Source: Dehalococcoidia bacterium UBA7891
GTDB taxonomy: Bacteria; Chloroflexota; Dehalococcoidia; Lucifugimonadales; UBA826
Length of the DNA: 64,000 nt
Assembly: GCA_002500485.1 (NCBI GenBank)
Contig: DLRJ01000113.1
Coordinates: 1,534 to 65,533, forward strand
Direction: 5' to 3'
Numbering within the stretch: the stretch's first letter is position 1; each line of letters starts with the position of its first letter. Both the position numbers and the translations under genes were made by a program. The notes beneath the pieces were generated by a model. The model did not search any database. It saw only the letters and a program-made list of their open reading frames with translations, and was not told the origin of the DNA. Below, one piece after another: positions 44,051 through 53,384 of this stretch.

Positions 44051-45516
44051 ACTTTCACTTGATATATCCAGAGTTTCTTTTAATTGGGCTTGCGTTCCTT
44101 GTTCTGATGTTAGATTTTTTCTTATCGGAGAAAAAGAAATATTTGTTGAATTGGGTCTCCACCTTGGGTATGGCTTTCATACTTGGGATAGCCTTGTTTA
44201 TGAATCAGCAAGGTGACCTATACCAAGGATTATTGATCATCGACGGGTATGCGAGCTTTTTTAGGATATTTTTTCTGGCAATAGGAATAGTAGTGACACT
44301 TATATCACGAGATTACGTGGACTCTAATATTTCAAATCCCGGTGAATATTACGCTATTTTGATTTTCACTATTTTGGCATCAATATCGTTGGCTTCATCC
44401 GGCGAGTTACTGACAGCCTATGTCAGCCTAGAAATTTTGAGCTTCGGGTTGTATGTATTAGTCGCGTATGATCGATATAATCCTGCTTCAAATGAAGGAG
44501 GTGTCAAGTTTATCCTTTTAGGAGCTTTTTCCTCTGCTTTAATTCTATATGGCTTGAGTCAAACATACGGGCTGATAGGAACCACTAGATTTAATGAAAT
44601 TGCTGTTTTACTTAACTCAATGGAAAACATATCAATTGGTATGGTCGTCGGGTTCGTATTGATTCTGGCTGGAATAGCATTCAAACTGGCTGCCATACCA
44701 TTTCATATGTGGGCTCCGGACGCCTATGAAGGAGCCCCTATACCAATAACGGCTTGGTTGTCCGTCTGTTCCAAAGTAGCGATTGTTGCTTTGGCTATTA
44801 GATTCTTTACAAACGGTATATTTCCTCTTGCTCCTGATTGGCAGCCTATTTTAATAGTCTTGGCAGTCCTTACCATGATAGGTGGTAATTTATTAGCACT
44901 TGTGCAGAAAAACATGAAACGATTACTAGCTTATTCCAGCATTGGACATGCCGGATATTTACTGATGGGTTTGGCGACATTAGTTGGGGTTAGCGACGAA
45001 GGTATTGTAAGTAAGGAACTAACCCATTTAGTTTCGAACGGATTGATTTTTCATATGGTTGCCTATGGGGCGACAAATTTTGCGATTTTTTTCTGCCTGA
45101 TAATTGTCTACAACAGTACTGGTAGAGAAGATATTCAAGGACTCTCAGGACTTGCTTCAAGACAACCGTTAGTTGCTTTGGTGATGGTTTGCTCTCTGTT
45201 TTCTTTAGCAGGCATGCCAGTGTTTGCAGGATTCACTAGTAAATTTTATCTGTTTAATGCTGTAGCATCCCAGGGATTTTTACTGTTGGTTGGGGTGGGG
45301 ATTATTGCAAGCCTGATCTCACTGTACTATTACTTGACCGTAGCACGGTATTTGTATATTGAAAAAATCTCCGATAATTCAATGATATATGTTTCATTTA
45401 ACAGTAAATTAATTCTTATAGCATTATTAATGTTTATGATTTTAGGGGGAGTCTATCCTTCACCTTTGATGGATTTGATTCAAACTGCCACCGATTCCAT
45501 CTTAAAAATAGACTAA
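44047..45516 (+). CDS. nuoN: NADH-quinone oxidoreductase subunit N
   Basis: A 489-residue antiporter-like subunit. The helix-5 Glu is in A-Y-V-S-L-E-I-L-S-F-G-L-Y-V-L. The channel Lys segment reads A-G-I-A-F-K-L-A-A-I-P-F-H-M-W-A-P-D-A-Y-E-G-A-P, and K-R-L-L-A-Y-S-S-I-G-H-A-G-Y is present. It overlaps nuoM by four bases. It is the last gene of the operon; no nuoE, F or G is present. Confidence 0.97.
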   Translation: MNFHLIYPEFLLIGLAFLVLMLDFFLSEKKKYLLNWVSTLGMAFILGIALFMNQQGDLYQGLLIIDGYASFFRIFFLAIGIVVTLISRDYVDSNISNPGEYYAILIFTILASISLASSGELLTAYVSLEILSFGLYVLVAYDRYNPASNEGGVKFILLGAFSSALILYGLSQTYGLIGTTRFNEIAVLLNSMENISIGMVVGFVLILAGIAFKLAAIPFHMWAPDAYEGAPIPITAWLSVCSKVAIVALAIRFFTNGIFPLAPDWQPILIVLAVLTMIGGNLLALVQKNMKRLLAYSSIGHAGYLLMGLATLVGVSDEGIVSKELTHLVSNGLIFHMVAYGATNFAIFFCLIIVYNSTGREDIQGLSGLASRQPLVALVMVCSLFSLAGMPVFAGFTSKFYLFNAVASQGFLLLVGVGIIASLISLYYYLTVARYLYIEKISDNSMIYVSFNSKLILIALLMFMILGGVYPSPLMDLIQTATDSILKID

Positions 45517-45573
45517 TTCCTCTGATAGACTGAACGGTGGATTTCTAATTACACTGAGAGAAAGGAGATGAAA

Positions 45574-46305
45574 TTGGCTCATTCAATAGATTGGCCTGAA
45601 GAATATAAAAGAGGCCTTGTTGTAGTAGCTCATGCCGATGATGCGGAATATGGTTGTTCAGGCACAGTAGCTCGATTAATTGCTGAGGGTTGGGATATGG
45701 CCTATGTCTTGTGCACTGACGGGAGTAAAGGCAGTAGTGACCCTGACATAACGGAAGAGCAATTATCTGAGATTAGAAGGGAAGAGCAAGAAAATGCAGG
45801 AAAAGTTTTAGGCTTATCTAACGTTGCCTTTTTAGGACATCCTGATAGTTATTTACAGCCTACCTTAGATTTAAGAAAGGACATAGCTAGAGAAATTCGT
45901 CGACAAAAGCCGGATGTGGTCATCTGTCAATATCCCATGAGAGTTCTAGACGGTGGGTTTGGTTCTGGGCATCCAGATCATATGACTGCGGGCGATACCG
46001 CCCTTTCGGCTATATTTCCAACTGCTAGAGATCACATGACTTTTCCTGAATTGATCAAAGAAGGATTTGAGCCTCATAAAGTCGCAGAAGCATGGATAAT
46101 GGGGCATCCAGAACCTGACCTTTGGGTTGATATAAGTGACCATATGGAGACTTCAATAAAAGCTTTGACGGCTCACGTGTCTCAGATGGGTGGCAGACCA
46201 TATGATGAGGTATTGGAAAGGATGATGGAATGGCGCGGAGAAAGAGGTAAAGGCAAAGGAATGCCACAGGCAGACGCCTTTAAACGGATTTATTATAGGG
46301 GATAA
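45574..46305 (+). CDS. PIG-L family deacetylase
   Basis: A zinc-dependent N-deacetylase of the PIG-L/MshB/BshB fold. The motif A-H-A-D-D-A-E-Y-G-C-S-G (about 18-29) supplies His and Asp zinc ligands, and H-P-D-H near 134 supplies the third. Such enzymes act on N-acetyl sugars, often in low-molecular-weight thiol synthesis. The AAAGGAG site touches an ATG at 45568 with no spacing, whereas a TTG at 45574 has 6-base spacing; I prefer the TTG (243 residues). A cupin gene follows in 24 bases. Confidence 0.87.
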   Translation: MAHSIDWPEEYKRGLVVVAHADDAEYGCSGTVARLIAEGWDMAYVLCTDGSKGSSDPDITEEQLSEIRREEQENAGKVLGLSNVAFLGHPDSYLQPTLDLRKDIAREIRRQKPDVVICQYPMRVLDGGFGSGHPDHMTAGDTALSAIFPTARDHMTFPELIKEGFEPHKVAEAWIMGHPEPDLWVDISDHMETSIKALTAHVSQMGGRPYDEVLERMMEWRGERGKGKGMPQADAFKRIYYRG

Positions 46306-46328
46306 AACCAAATAACAAAGGAATAAAA

Positions 46329-46640
46329 ATGAAACCTGTTATTAAAAATTATAGAGAGCACTCTAACCCAATTTTAGGTAAGAGTGATGGAGTCCCGAAT
46401 TATGTGATGCTCTATGTTCAGCATGCACCAGGGGAATCCTCACCTTTTCATACTCATCCATGGGAACACCAGGCTTTTATCACTGAAGGGTCCGGAGTAT
46501 TGTTTTTTGGTGGCGAGGAATATCCTATAAAACAGGGTGATTGTGTCCATGTACCTGAGGATGTTGAGCATCAGTTTAGAAACACGGGGGATGTCCCGAT
46601 GAACAGGGTTACGGTAAACCCATTAAAATCAGAAGAGTAG
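46329..46640 (+). CDS. Cupin-domain protein
   Basis: A 103-residue single cupin. The first motif is P-F-H-T-H-P-W-E-H-Q (His ligands near 36-43, with Glu), and the second is P-E-D-V-E-H-Q-F (His near 80). The small size suggests a metal-binding sugar isomerase, oxygenase or sensor; no specific function is visible. It ends 2 bases from the convergent DapA-like gene. Confidence 0.83.
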   Translation: MKPVIKNYREHSNPILGKSDGVPNYVMLYVQHAPGESSPFHTHPWEHQAFITEGSGVLFFGGEEYPIKQGDCVHVPEDVEHQFRNTGDVPMNRVTVNPLKSEE

Positions 46641-46642
46641 AT

Positions 46643-47533
46643 TTATTTTAGTCCGACTCGTTGAATTATTTGAAGGAGTTCATTAAAAGTCTTTTCGGCA
46701 AGTTGGCCTGCAGGGTGCCTAACAATTGGGTGACTGATTAATCCCCGATGGTGGATACCGGCTTTCCGAATGGCAAGACCAATTCCCTCCTGTTGCTCGA
46801 ATTGTATGAGGGGAAGATGGTCATAGAATAGCTTTTCAGCAAGATTAGAAGCCCCTGTTTTATGATGGTTGCAAATTTGTACCAATACTTCAGGGTACGC
46901 AAACCCAGTCATAGCTCCTATAGAACCTCTCCTTAATTCATCTAGAAGAAATACTCCGCCAAGCCCGCCAAAGATTCCTAACCTATCTTGAATTTTATTA
47001 CGAATAGCACTTATTTTTGTTGGGGTTGGCGGGTCTTCGAGTTTGAGGTATTTCACATTTGGTATTTCGTCCGCTACCCTGACTACAAAATCGACAGGCA
47101 TTTCCACCCCTGATGTCTGCGGGTAGTCTTGCATTACGATGGGGATAGATATTTGTTCGGCTAATTGGTAGTAATATCCGAATAAGGCATCTAAGTTGGC
47201 CTTTGGCATTGAAGGTGCTGAAACCATGACCGCAGCTGCACCCATTTGTTCAGCCTCTTTACTTCTTTCTATCATTGCTTTTGTCCCATTGGCCGTGGTT
47301 CCTAAAGTTACAGGTAGATTGTCGGCTGCATCTATAATTGTTTCTGCAATCTTTGTTCGTTCCTCATCGGATAGACGTGCAGCTTCACCCATCACTCCCA
47401 AACCAACGACTCCCGTGCAACCAGAGGATATTGCCTCGGCAACTAAATTAGGTATTGATTCATAGTCCACCTCTTCTTTTTGGTCGAAGGGGGTTGCTAA
47501 CATCCAATGCATTCCGTAGAAAGAGTTAAGCAT
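46643..47533 (-). CDS. DapA/NAL-family (dihydrodipicolinate synthase-like) lyase
   Basis: A 296-residue TIM-barrel aldolase. The start has A-T-P-F-D-Q-K-E-E-V-D near 14, and G-V-V-G-L-G-V-M-G-E-A near 40. The YxxxxSG-type tyrosine is in Q-D-Y-P near 134. The Schiff-base lysine is in K-Y-L-K-L-E-D-P near 160, where the usual G-x-K-x-x-x-G is altered. It may cleave or form keto-acid bonds rather than make dihydrodipicolinate. The next gene upstream is the NHL protein, 9 bases away. Confidence 0.83.
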   Translation of the reverse strand: MLNSFYGMHWMLATPFDQKEEVDYESIPNLVAEAISSGCTGVVGLGVMGEAARLSDEERTKIAETIIDAADNLPVTLGTTANGTKAMIERSKEAEQMGAAAVMVSAPSMPKANLDALFGYYYQLAEQISIPIVMQDYPQTSGVEMPVDFVVRVADEIPNVKYLKLEDPPTPTKISAIRNKIQDRLGIFGGLGGVFLLDELRRGSIGAMTGFAYPEVLVQICNHHKTGASNLAEKLFYDHLPLIQFEQQEGIGLAIRKAGIHHRGLISHPIVRHPAGQLAEKTFNELLQIIQRVGLK

Positions 47534-47542
47534 ATGGGTCTC

Positions 47543-48571
47543 CTATTGGTAGCAAATTGTTCTTATACGATGATTCTCGCTGTCAGCTATGTAAGTTATT
47601 CCTGAGAGGTCCGTTACCACACCATGAGGCCGGGCGAGCCCAGCCATGGTAGAAGGACCGCCATCTCCCCCTGATCCTAAAGTTCCCCCCGCGATGGTGT
47701 TGATAATGTTATTTTCTCTATAAATGATTCGGAGAGCGTGATTTTCTGTGTCTACCACCAATATATTTCCATCGCTGTCACACCTTATGGCTTTGGGACC
47801 ATTGAGCAAGGCATATTTTGCATCTTCGCCGTCACCGGTGTAGCCTCTTTCTCCTGTTCCAGCAATAGTGCTGATTATTCCGTCTGTGTCTATTTTTCGG
47901 ATTGTATTTCCTTCTCTTTCACAGATGTATATATTGCCAATTTTATCAGTGCACACTGCCCTGGCACCAAATATTCCAGCATGTATTGCCGGGCCTCCAT
48001 CCCCTGTGTGTTCTTTCACCCTGGTCCCAGCTACGGTCGAAATGATCCCAGTATTGGTATCAAATTTTCGTATTCTTTGGTCTTGCACATCTGCTATCAA
48101 TAAGTGGCCGTCATTGTTTATGGCACAGTCATTAGGCTCTATCATTGCTGATTTAGTTGCTGAAATCCCATCCTCTCCAGAACCTGGTTTACCCGTACCA
48201 ACGATAGTTCTTATTTTATTAGTAGATTTATCGATCACCCTTATAGATGGGTTGAATCTTTGGCATATGAAAACGTTTCCTATTTTGTCTACTTGTATTG
48301 CATATATTTCATCTATCGAGGCTTGTTTGGCATATCCTCCATCACCGGTGTGGCCCTGCAGACCAGTCCCGGCAAAATTTTCGATGATGCCTGAATCCAA
48401 ATTTAAGCGTCGCACCCGGAAATTAAAACAATCGGCGATATATAGATATTTTCCAGTCGGATCAATGTCTACATGGAATGGATTATCCATTGTGGCCTCT
48501 TTGGCGAGGCCTCCGTCACCACTATATCCTTTCTCACTGGTGCCAACTATGCTTTGTATTACAGAGCCCAA
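47543..48571 (-). CDS. NHL-repeat beta-propeller protein
   Basis: A 342-residue protein built of about six NHL-type repeats. Each contains G-T-G-x-x-G-x-x-G-D-G-G or the like, a D-x-x-G-N/K-x-x-x-I-A-D strand and an R-I/R-K segment. Examples lie near 10, 65, 122, 180, 235 and 290. There is no signal peptide. Such propellers bind ligands or proteins, or act as hydrolases or lyases. The start is TTG with AGGGA 7 bases away. The DapA-like gene follows closely, so they may work together. Confidence 0.86.
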   Translation of the reverse strand: MGSVIQSIVGTSEKGYSGDGGLAKEATMDNPFHVDIDPTGKYLYIADCFNFRVRRLNLDSGIIENFAGTGLQGHTGDGGYAKQASIDEIYAIQVDKIGNVFICQRFNPSIRVIDKSTNKIRTIVGTGKPGSGEDGISATKSAMIEPNDCAINNDGHLLIADVQDQRIRKFDTNTGIISTVAGTRVKEHTGDGGPAIHAGIFGARAVCTDKIGNIYICEREGNTIRKIDTDGIISTIAGTGERGYTGDGEDAKYALLNGPKAIRCDSDGNILVVDTENHALRIIYRENNIINTIAGGTLGSGGDGGPSTMAGLARPHGVVTDLSGITYIADSENHRIRTICYQ

Positions 48572-48675
48572 ATTTTATTCCCTGAATATTCGCCATTTTT
48601 TTCCACAAATCATTCTATATCACCGGTAAAATATTATAGGAAGAATGTGTAAATATTAATATAAGTAGTAAGTGT

Positions 48676-50172
48676 ATGAATAAATTATTATTTTCTTTGA
48701 TGGCTTTATCGTCCTTCTTGTTATTTGCTTGTGGGTCCGATTCAGAAATAGATTCAACTGCAACAGTAGAAATTGAAAATACCGCCATTGTTGAGACGAT
48801 CTCTACTGCCACACCTGTAATTACCCAACCAACCCCCATCACACCGATAGCTACCCAACCGATGATTACTCAAATTGTTGAACCAACAAAGGTGCCTCAA
48901 GAATCCATAACCCAAGATAACAAAATTGGTTCTGTGGAGCCGGATTCAAGATCAGTGGTTGAAATCATTTCCGGTCTGAAAGAAGAACTAAACAACGGGT
49001 ATTCCCATCATTCAATTTTGAATATGAATATGACGATTTCATTTGACGATTACTTGGAAGATATGCCATTGCTAATGGAGGGAGATGTTCAAAATTCTCG
49101 TAATTTTAAAGGGGTCACCTCTTTTGAAGATAATAATCAAATCGAAATGATCGAAATGATCGTCTATGATCAAGATACTTTTGCCAAATATCCCGATACC
49201 AAATATTGGATCCAGTTTCCAGAAGGCCAAACCCCTGTAACCCCCATATCGATAATTGAATTGCTAAAAAACAATTTTGTTCAAGGGAAACTTACTGGTA
49301 TTGAAAAATCTGGTGGTGTCTCCTCTCAACATATTAGCAGTGAACTTGAGGCAAAGATTTTTGGTGAGTTGCTGCCAGTACTGGACGACTCCACAGGTAA
49401 TTTGCAAGTAGATATGTGGGTTGAACCTGATAGCTCGCAAATAGGTAGAGTATTAATTAATGGATTGGCTATAGGAGGACCTAGAGTTAAAGGTCCTGAA
49501 GGACAAGAGGTAACGATTAAGGTTGATATTGAAATGTCATCATGGGATTTTGGAAAAGTGGTTGAGTTATCTAAACCAGATTTACCAGGTACTCCAGAAG
49601 CAATGATTTGGGATATGGCCCCCAAATTTACCTTAGAGGAAGGAAAAGATTATTTTGCCACTATTGATATATTTGAAGGAGGTGAAATAAAGATTGATCT
49701 TCTGGAAAAGCTAGCTCCAGTAACAGTGAATAATTTTGTTTTTCTCTCCGAGCAGGGATATTACGATTGGGTTACCTTTCATAGAGTAATCCCAGATTTT
49801 ATGGCCCAAGGTGGTGATCCTTCTGGTACCGGTAGAGGAGGTCCTGGGTATTATATCGATAATGAATTTCACCCTGATGCCAGACATGATTCTGCAGGGG
49901 TAGTGTCGATGGCGAATGCAGGTCTTTTGCCAGATGGACAAGGAACGAATGGAAGTCAATTCTTCATCACATTCATAAAGACGCCTACTTTGGATGGAAT
50001 AAATTCGGATGGAACTTTGAAAGATTGTAGTCAAGGTTCTTGTCATTCAGTATTTGGAAGAGTTGTAGAAGGCATGGATGTGTTAGCTAACATAATTCCC
50101 CGAGATCCTGCGACCGCTAATTTACCTGGTGATGTAATTCGTACGATTCGAATAACATTTGTTCCGAAATAA
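48676..50172 (+). CDS. Lipoprotein peptidyl-prolyl isomerase (cyclophilin) with N-terminal LppX-like domain
   Basis: A 498-residue lipoprotein with a lipobox ending Cys19. A Thr/Pro-rich spacer runs to about 90. A beta-rich domain (about 95-300) resembles LppX/LprG-type lipid-binding lipoprotein domains; this is a structural guess. The C-terminal cyclophilin domain (about 325-498) has F-H-R-V-I-P-D-F-M-A-Q-G-G-D-P and N-G-S-Q-F-F-I-T, so the isomerase residues are intact. It probably folds exported proteins at the outer face. An AT-rich 104-base gap separates it from the divergent NHL gene; no clear ribosome site is seen, so the mRNA may be nearly leaderless. Confidence 0.82.
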   Translation: MNKLLFSLMALSSFLLFACGSDSEIDSTATVEIENTAIVETISTATPVITQPTPITPIATQPMITQIVEPTKVPQESITQDNKIGSVEPDSRSVVEIISGLKEELNNGYSHHSILNMNMTISFDDYLEDMPLLMEGDVQNSRNFKGVTSFEDNNQIEMIEMIVYDQDTFAKYPDTKYWIQFPEGQTPVTPISIIELLKNNFVQGKLTGIEKSGGVSSQHISSELEAKIFGELLPVLDDSTGNLQVDMWVEPDSSQIGRVLINGLAIGGPRVKGPEGQEVTIKVDIEMSSWDFGKVVELSKPDLPGTPEAMIWDMAPKFTLEEGKDYFATIDIFEGGEIKIDLLEKLAPVTVNNFVFLSEQGYYDWVTFHRVIPDFMAQGGDPSGTGRGGPGYYIDNEFHPDARHDSAGVVSMANAGLLPDGQGTNGSQFFITFIKTPTLDGINSDGTLKDCSQGSCHSVFGRVVEGMDVLANIIPRDPATANLPGDVIRTIRITFVPK

Positions 50173-50174
50173 TT

Positions 50175-50774
50175 TTAGGAAAGTTTGAGGAATTGTTCAC
50201 CAAAGGCAACCGAATTTTTGAAGTAGTTCATACTTCTTAATTCATCAACGGGTCTTATCGGCAATGTATTTTCTGAGGCATCACTAAGTTTAAGTTTCCA
50301 AAATCCAACGTCGTACCACTGGCCATCCTTATATCCTGCGTTAGTCATCAAATAATCTTTGGTAAATCCAAAATGTTCATGAAGCGAAACACTTGGATCG
50401 TTTGGAAGAGCAATAACTCCATAGGCGGAGGTGAATCCTTGTAGTTTCAGACATTCCAATAGTGAGGCGTAGAGAGCTTTCCCAATTCCTAAACCGTGGG
50501 CTGCTTCTCTAACATATACTGTTGTTTCCACTATCCAATCGTAAGCACTTCTGTCTCGGAATTTACTTCCATAGGAATAACCCATTATTTCGGTTTCATG
50601 CTCACAAACGAGTGAAGTGTATATTTCCGACACCTTTTTCATTCGCCTTTGCATTGCGGTTCCGTCAGGAGGGTTCGTTTCAAAAGTAATTGGAGTATTC
50701 ATTACATACGGATAATAGATGGCCGCCACTTGACGAGCGTCCCTTTTAGGATTTGCTAGTCGGATGACGGCCAT
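50175..50774 (-). CDS. GNAT acetyltransferase (phosphinothricin-type)
   Basis: A 199-residue GCN5-fold enzyme of the Pat/Bar group. It begins with A-A-I-Y-Y-P-Y-V-M-N-T-P-I-T-F-E near 18-33. The CoA loop is R-E-A-A-H-G-L-G-I-G-K-A-L near 94, and G-F-T-K-D-Y lies near 136. Typical substrates are amino acids or their analogues. The last 40 residues after the core (L-R-S-M-N-Y-F-K-N) are an unusual tail. It ends 2 bases from the cyclophilin gene stop. Confidence 0.85.
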   Translation of the reverse strand: MAVIRLANPKRDARQVAAIYYPYVMNTPITFETNPPDGTAMQRRMKKVSEIYTSLVCEHETEIMGYSYGSKFRDRSAYDWIVETTVYVREAAHGLGIGKALYASLLECLKLQGFTSAYGVIALPNDPSVSLHEHFGFTKDYLMTNAGYKDGQWYDVGFWKLKLSDASENTLPIRPVDELRSMNYFKNSVAFGEQFLKLS

Positions 50775-50801
50775 TTTTAATTAGGTATCTCTATTGTAGC
50801 G

Positions 50802-51731
50802 CTATTCCTTTGGCACTTGCGGAGGAGCCGGGTTAGCCATATCCATTCCTAGTGTCCCCGAGAACATTGCATCTATTTCTTCAACAGTCCATCTACCATT
50901 CTTCCTTAAGGTTCGTTCTTCCGTAGGGTTACTCATTAAAGAGATTTGTCCCCCCTGACAATGGAAGACATGACCATTTACATCCTTGGCTTCATCTGAG
51001 GCCAGCCATGCTACCATGGGAGCAACATCTTCAGGGTCACGGTTTAACTCCAAAGGAGTCACTGCAGAGTTCGCCTGAATTCCGCTTGAAGCTCTGATAT
51101 CCCTGGCAGATTGAGGGACTGTTTGTGTCATCCTAGAATTTGCCCCAGGGGATATAGCATTGACAGTTACACCATATCTGCCTAGGTCACGTGCGATAGC
51201 TCTGGTAAATCCTGCTATACCATCCTTCGCAGCTCCGTAATTTGCTTGACCGGAATTGCCGTACAAACCTGAAGTGGAAGAGAAATTAATTATTCTGCCA
51301 CTGCGCTGTTGTCTGAACAGTATTGAAGCAGCTTTAGCTACAGTGAAGGTTCCTTTCAGATGAACAGCAATAACTGCATCCCACTCTTCCTCTGTCATGT
51401 TGAACAGCATTCGATCTCTAAGAATTCCAGCCACGGCTACAACGATATCTAGTTTGCCGAAGCTGTCTAGAGCTGATTTGATAATATTTTCCCCACCGTC
51501 CATCTCGGAGACAGAATCGTAGTTAGCGACTGCTTCACCTCCGGCTGCCTTAATTTCATTTACAACTTCGTCGGCTGGGGCGACAGAATCCCCGCTGCCA
51601 TCTACGGCACCACCAAGGTCGTTTACCACTACCTTTGCGCCCTCTTCCGCGAGTAATAAGGCTATACCACGCCCTATACCGCGACCTGAACCGGTTACTA
51701 CTGCTACTTTATCCTTAAGAAGGGTTCCCAT
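50802..51731 (-). CDS. Short-chain dehydrogenase/reductase, paralogue A
   Basis: A 309-residue SDR. The NAD(P) loop is G14-S-G-R-G-I-G20, and the catalytic residues are Ser152, Tyr165 and Lys169. The core is close to hydroxyacyl-CoA and 17-beta-hydroxysteroid dehydrogenases. The C-terminal extension (about 265-309), ending N-P-A-P-P-Q-V-P, is shared with the neighbouring paralogue. It lies 51 bases downstream of it on the same strand, probably in one transcript. The substrate is unknown, but an acyl or hydroxyacyl compound is plausible. Confidence 0.87.
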   Translation of the reverse strand: MGTLLKDKVAVVTGSGRGIGRGIALLLAEEGAKVVVNDLGGAVDGSGDSVAPADEVVNEIKAAGGEAVANYDSVSEMDGGENIIKSALDSFGKLDIVVAVAGILRDRMLFNMTEEEWDAVIAVHLKGTFTVAKAASILFRQQRSGRIINFSSTSGLYGNSGQANYGAAKDGIAGFTRAIARDLGRYGVTVNAISPGANSRMTQTVPQSARDIRASSGIQANSAVTPLELNRDPEDVAPMVAWLASDEAKDVNGHVFHCQGGQISLMSNPTEERTLRKNGRWTVEEIDAMFSGTLGMDMANPAPPQVPKE

Positions 51732-51782
51732 CTTTCTTACTCCTGACTTTTTTACTCTTAATACCTATCTGAACCATTAACA

Positions 51783-52703
51783 CTATTTGGGTGCTTGTGG
51801 TGGTGATGGGTTGACTAAGCCTTGTGTGAGATGCTGTGGAGCTAGTTCTCTAAGTTCCTCTACATCCCACCTTCCTTGTTTGAATATGGTGCGAACTCGG
51901 CGTGGCAGGGAAAGCTTAGTAATTGCTCCTCCATATACGAGGAAGGTCTGCCCATTGATGCTAGCTGCCTGATCAGAAGCCAAATATGCTACGAATGGTG
52001 CGACATCCTCCGCTTCCATCTGAGTTGTTGGTGGAGGTGCTTCCCTATCATCGGGCCGATCAGCTCTTAATTGTCTAGCCGAATCGGGAACAGACTGAGT
52101 CATTCTAGTGTTTGCTCTTGGAGAAATAGAATTTGCTGTTACCCCATATCGGCCTAGGTCTTTTGCAGCTACCTTGGTGAAACCTGCGATTCCGGATTTG
52201 GCAGCTGCATAGTTACCTTGTCCCGTATTCCCTATCAAACCAGACTCTGATGCGAATGTTATTATTCGGCCACTTCTTTGCTGACGATACAAGATTGAGG
52301 CATATTTGCAAACTGTAAAAGTGCCTTTTAAATGAACCCGAATAACATCATCCCATTCCTGTTCTGTCATATTGAAAATCATTCTGTCTCTTAATATTCC
52401 AGCTACCGTCACTACGATGTCTAATTTGTCATAGTTGTCCAAAGCCGACTTGACGATAGCCTCTCCACCTTCCATTGTAGATATATCAGTGTAGTTCGGT
52501 GTGGCTTCTCCTCCTGCAGCTTTTATCTCTTCCACGACTTGTTCTGCTGGGGTATTTGAACTGCCTTCTCCATCTAATGCAGCACCGATATCATTTACAA
52601 TGACTTTGGCTCCTTCCGAAGCCAATTGTTTCGCTACTCCTGCCCCTATCCCTCTACCAGATCCTGTGACTATTGCAACTTTACCGTCTAGGTAATTCGC
52701 CAT
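51783..52703 (-). CDS. Short-chain dehydrogenase/reductase, paralogue B
   Basis: A 306-residue SDR with Ser152, Tyr165 and Lys169 at exactly the same positions as paralogue A. It aligns without gaps through about residue 170 when the start is put at ATG 52703. That ATG has AGGAGG 7 bases away; a longer frame from 52760 does not. It shares the K-A-A-G-G-E-A, A-G-I-L-R-D-R-M and W-D-V-I-V-H-L-K-G-T-F-T-V type segments and the N-P-S-P-P-Q-A-P tail. It arose by tandem duplication. It is likely specific for a related but different substrate. Confidence 0.87.
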   Translation of the reverse strand: MANYLDGKVAIVTGSGRGIGAGVAKQLASEGAKVIVNDIGAALDGEGSSNTPAEQVVEEIKAAGGEATPNYTDISTMEGGEAIVKSALDNYDKLDIVVTVAGILRDRMIFNMTEQEWDDVIRVHLKGTFTVCKYASILYRQQRSGRIITFASESGLIGNTGQGNYAAAKSGIAGFTKVAAKDLGRYGVTANSISPRANTRMTQSVPDSARQLRADRPDDREAPPPTTQMEAEDVAPFVAYLASDQAASINGQTFLVYGGAITKLSLPRRVRTIFKQGRWDVEELRELAPQHLTQGLVNPSPPQAPK

Positions 52704-52826
52704 TTTTTTCCTCCTGAAATTCGTTCGCAAGACAAAATTGACCTTATCATTAGCGCGCAACGTTCATTGTGCCACAAATGGACAGATATTGTCATAGTTG
52801 GTTTAGTTTATTTATTCTGAACTAAA

Positions 52827-53360
52827 ATGTTATTAAACACTCTAAATGAAAAAAAGATTGGTACTACTGTGCATATTGTTTTATACAGACCTGAAATTCC
52901 GTATAACACCGGTAATATAATTCGGCTTTGTGCTAACGTTGGGGCTGAATTACACCTGATCCATCCGTTGGGATTTGAACTCACAGAATCTAAATTAAGA
53001 AGGGCGGCTTTGGATTATTCCGATTTAGCAGTTGTGACGGAGCATGAAAACTTGGAAGATTACAAAAACATGTACCCTGATAGAATCTTTTATGCTACAT
53101 CAGCTCGCTCCCGAAAATATTACAGTGAAATAGAATTTGGAAGTAAAGACACATACATATTCGGTCCAGAATCGTCAGGAATACCACCTGCAGTCCTAGA
53201 TACAATTCCAAGAGAAAGGCATCTGTTGATTCCTATGAAACCAGGAAATAGGAGCCTGAATATTGCAAATGCGGTTTCCATAATAGTTTATGAGGCTTGG
53301 AGACAGAACAATTTCGAAAATGCGGGTCCTCCTAGAACAATTTCTGTATCAGAAAATTAA
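52827..53360 (+). CDS. trmL: tRNA (cytidine/uridine-34-2'-O-)-methyltransferase
   Basis: A 177-residue SPOUT enzyme that 2'-O-methylates the wobble base of tRNA-Leu. The core begins H-I-V-L-Y-R-P-E-I-P-Y-N-T-G-N-I-I-R. The knot region shows F-G-P-E-S-S-G-I-P and R-S-L-N-I-A-N-A-V-S-I. An ATG at 52827 without a site precedes it; a GTG just before H-I-V-L-Y also lacks one, so the first 14 residues are uncertain. Confidence 0.92.
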   Translation: MLLNTLNEKKIGTTVHIVLYRPEIPYNTGNIIRLCANVGAELHLIHPLGFELTESKLRRAALDYSDLAVVTEHENLEDYKNMYPDRIFYATSARSRKYYSEIEFGSKDTYIFGPESSGIPPAVLDTIPRERHLLIPMKPGNRSLNIANAVSIIVYEAWRQNNFENAGPPRTISVSEN

Positions 53361-53384
53361 AATACTGAAAAGAGGAGTAGATTT

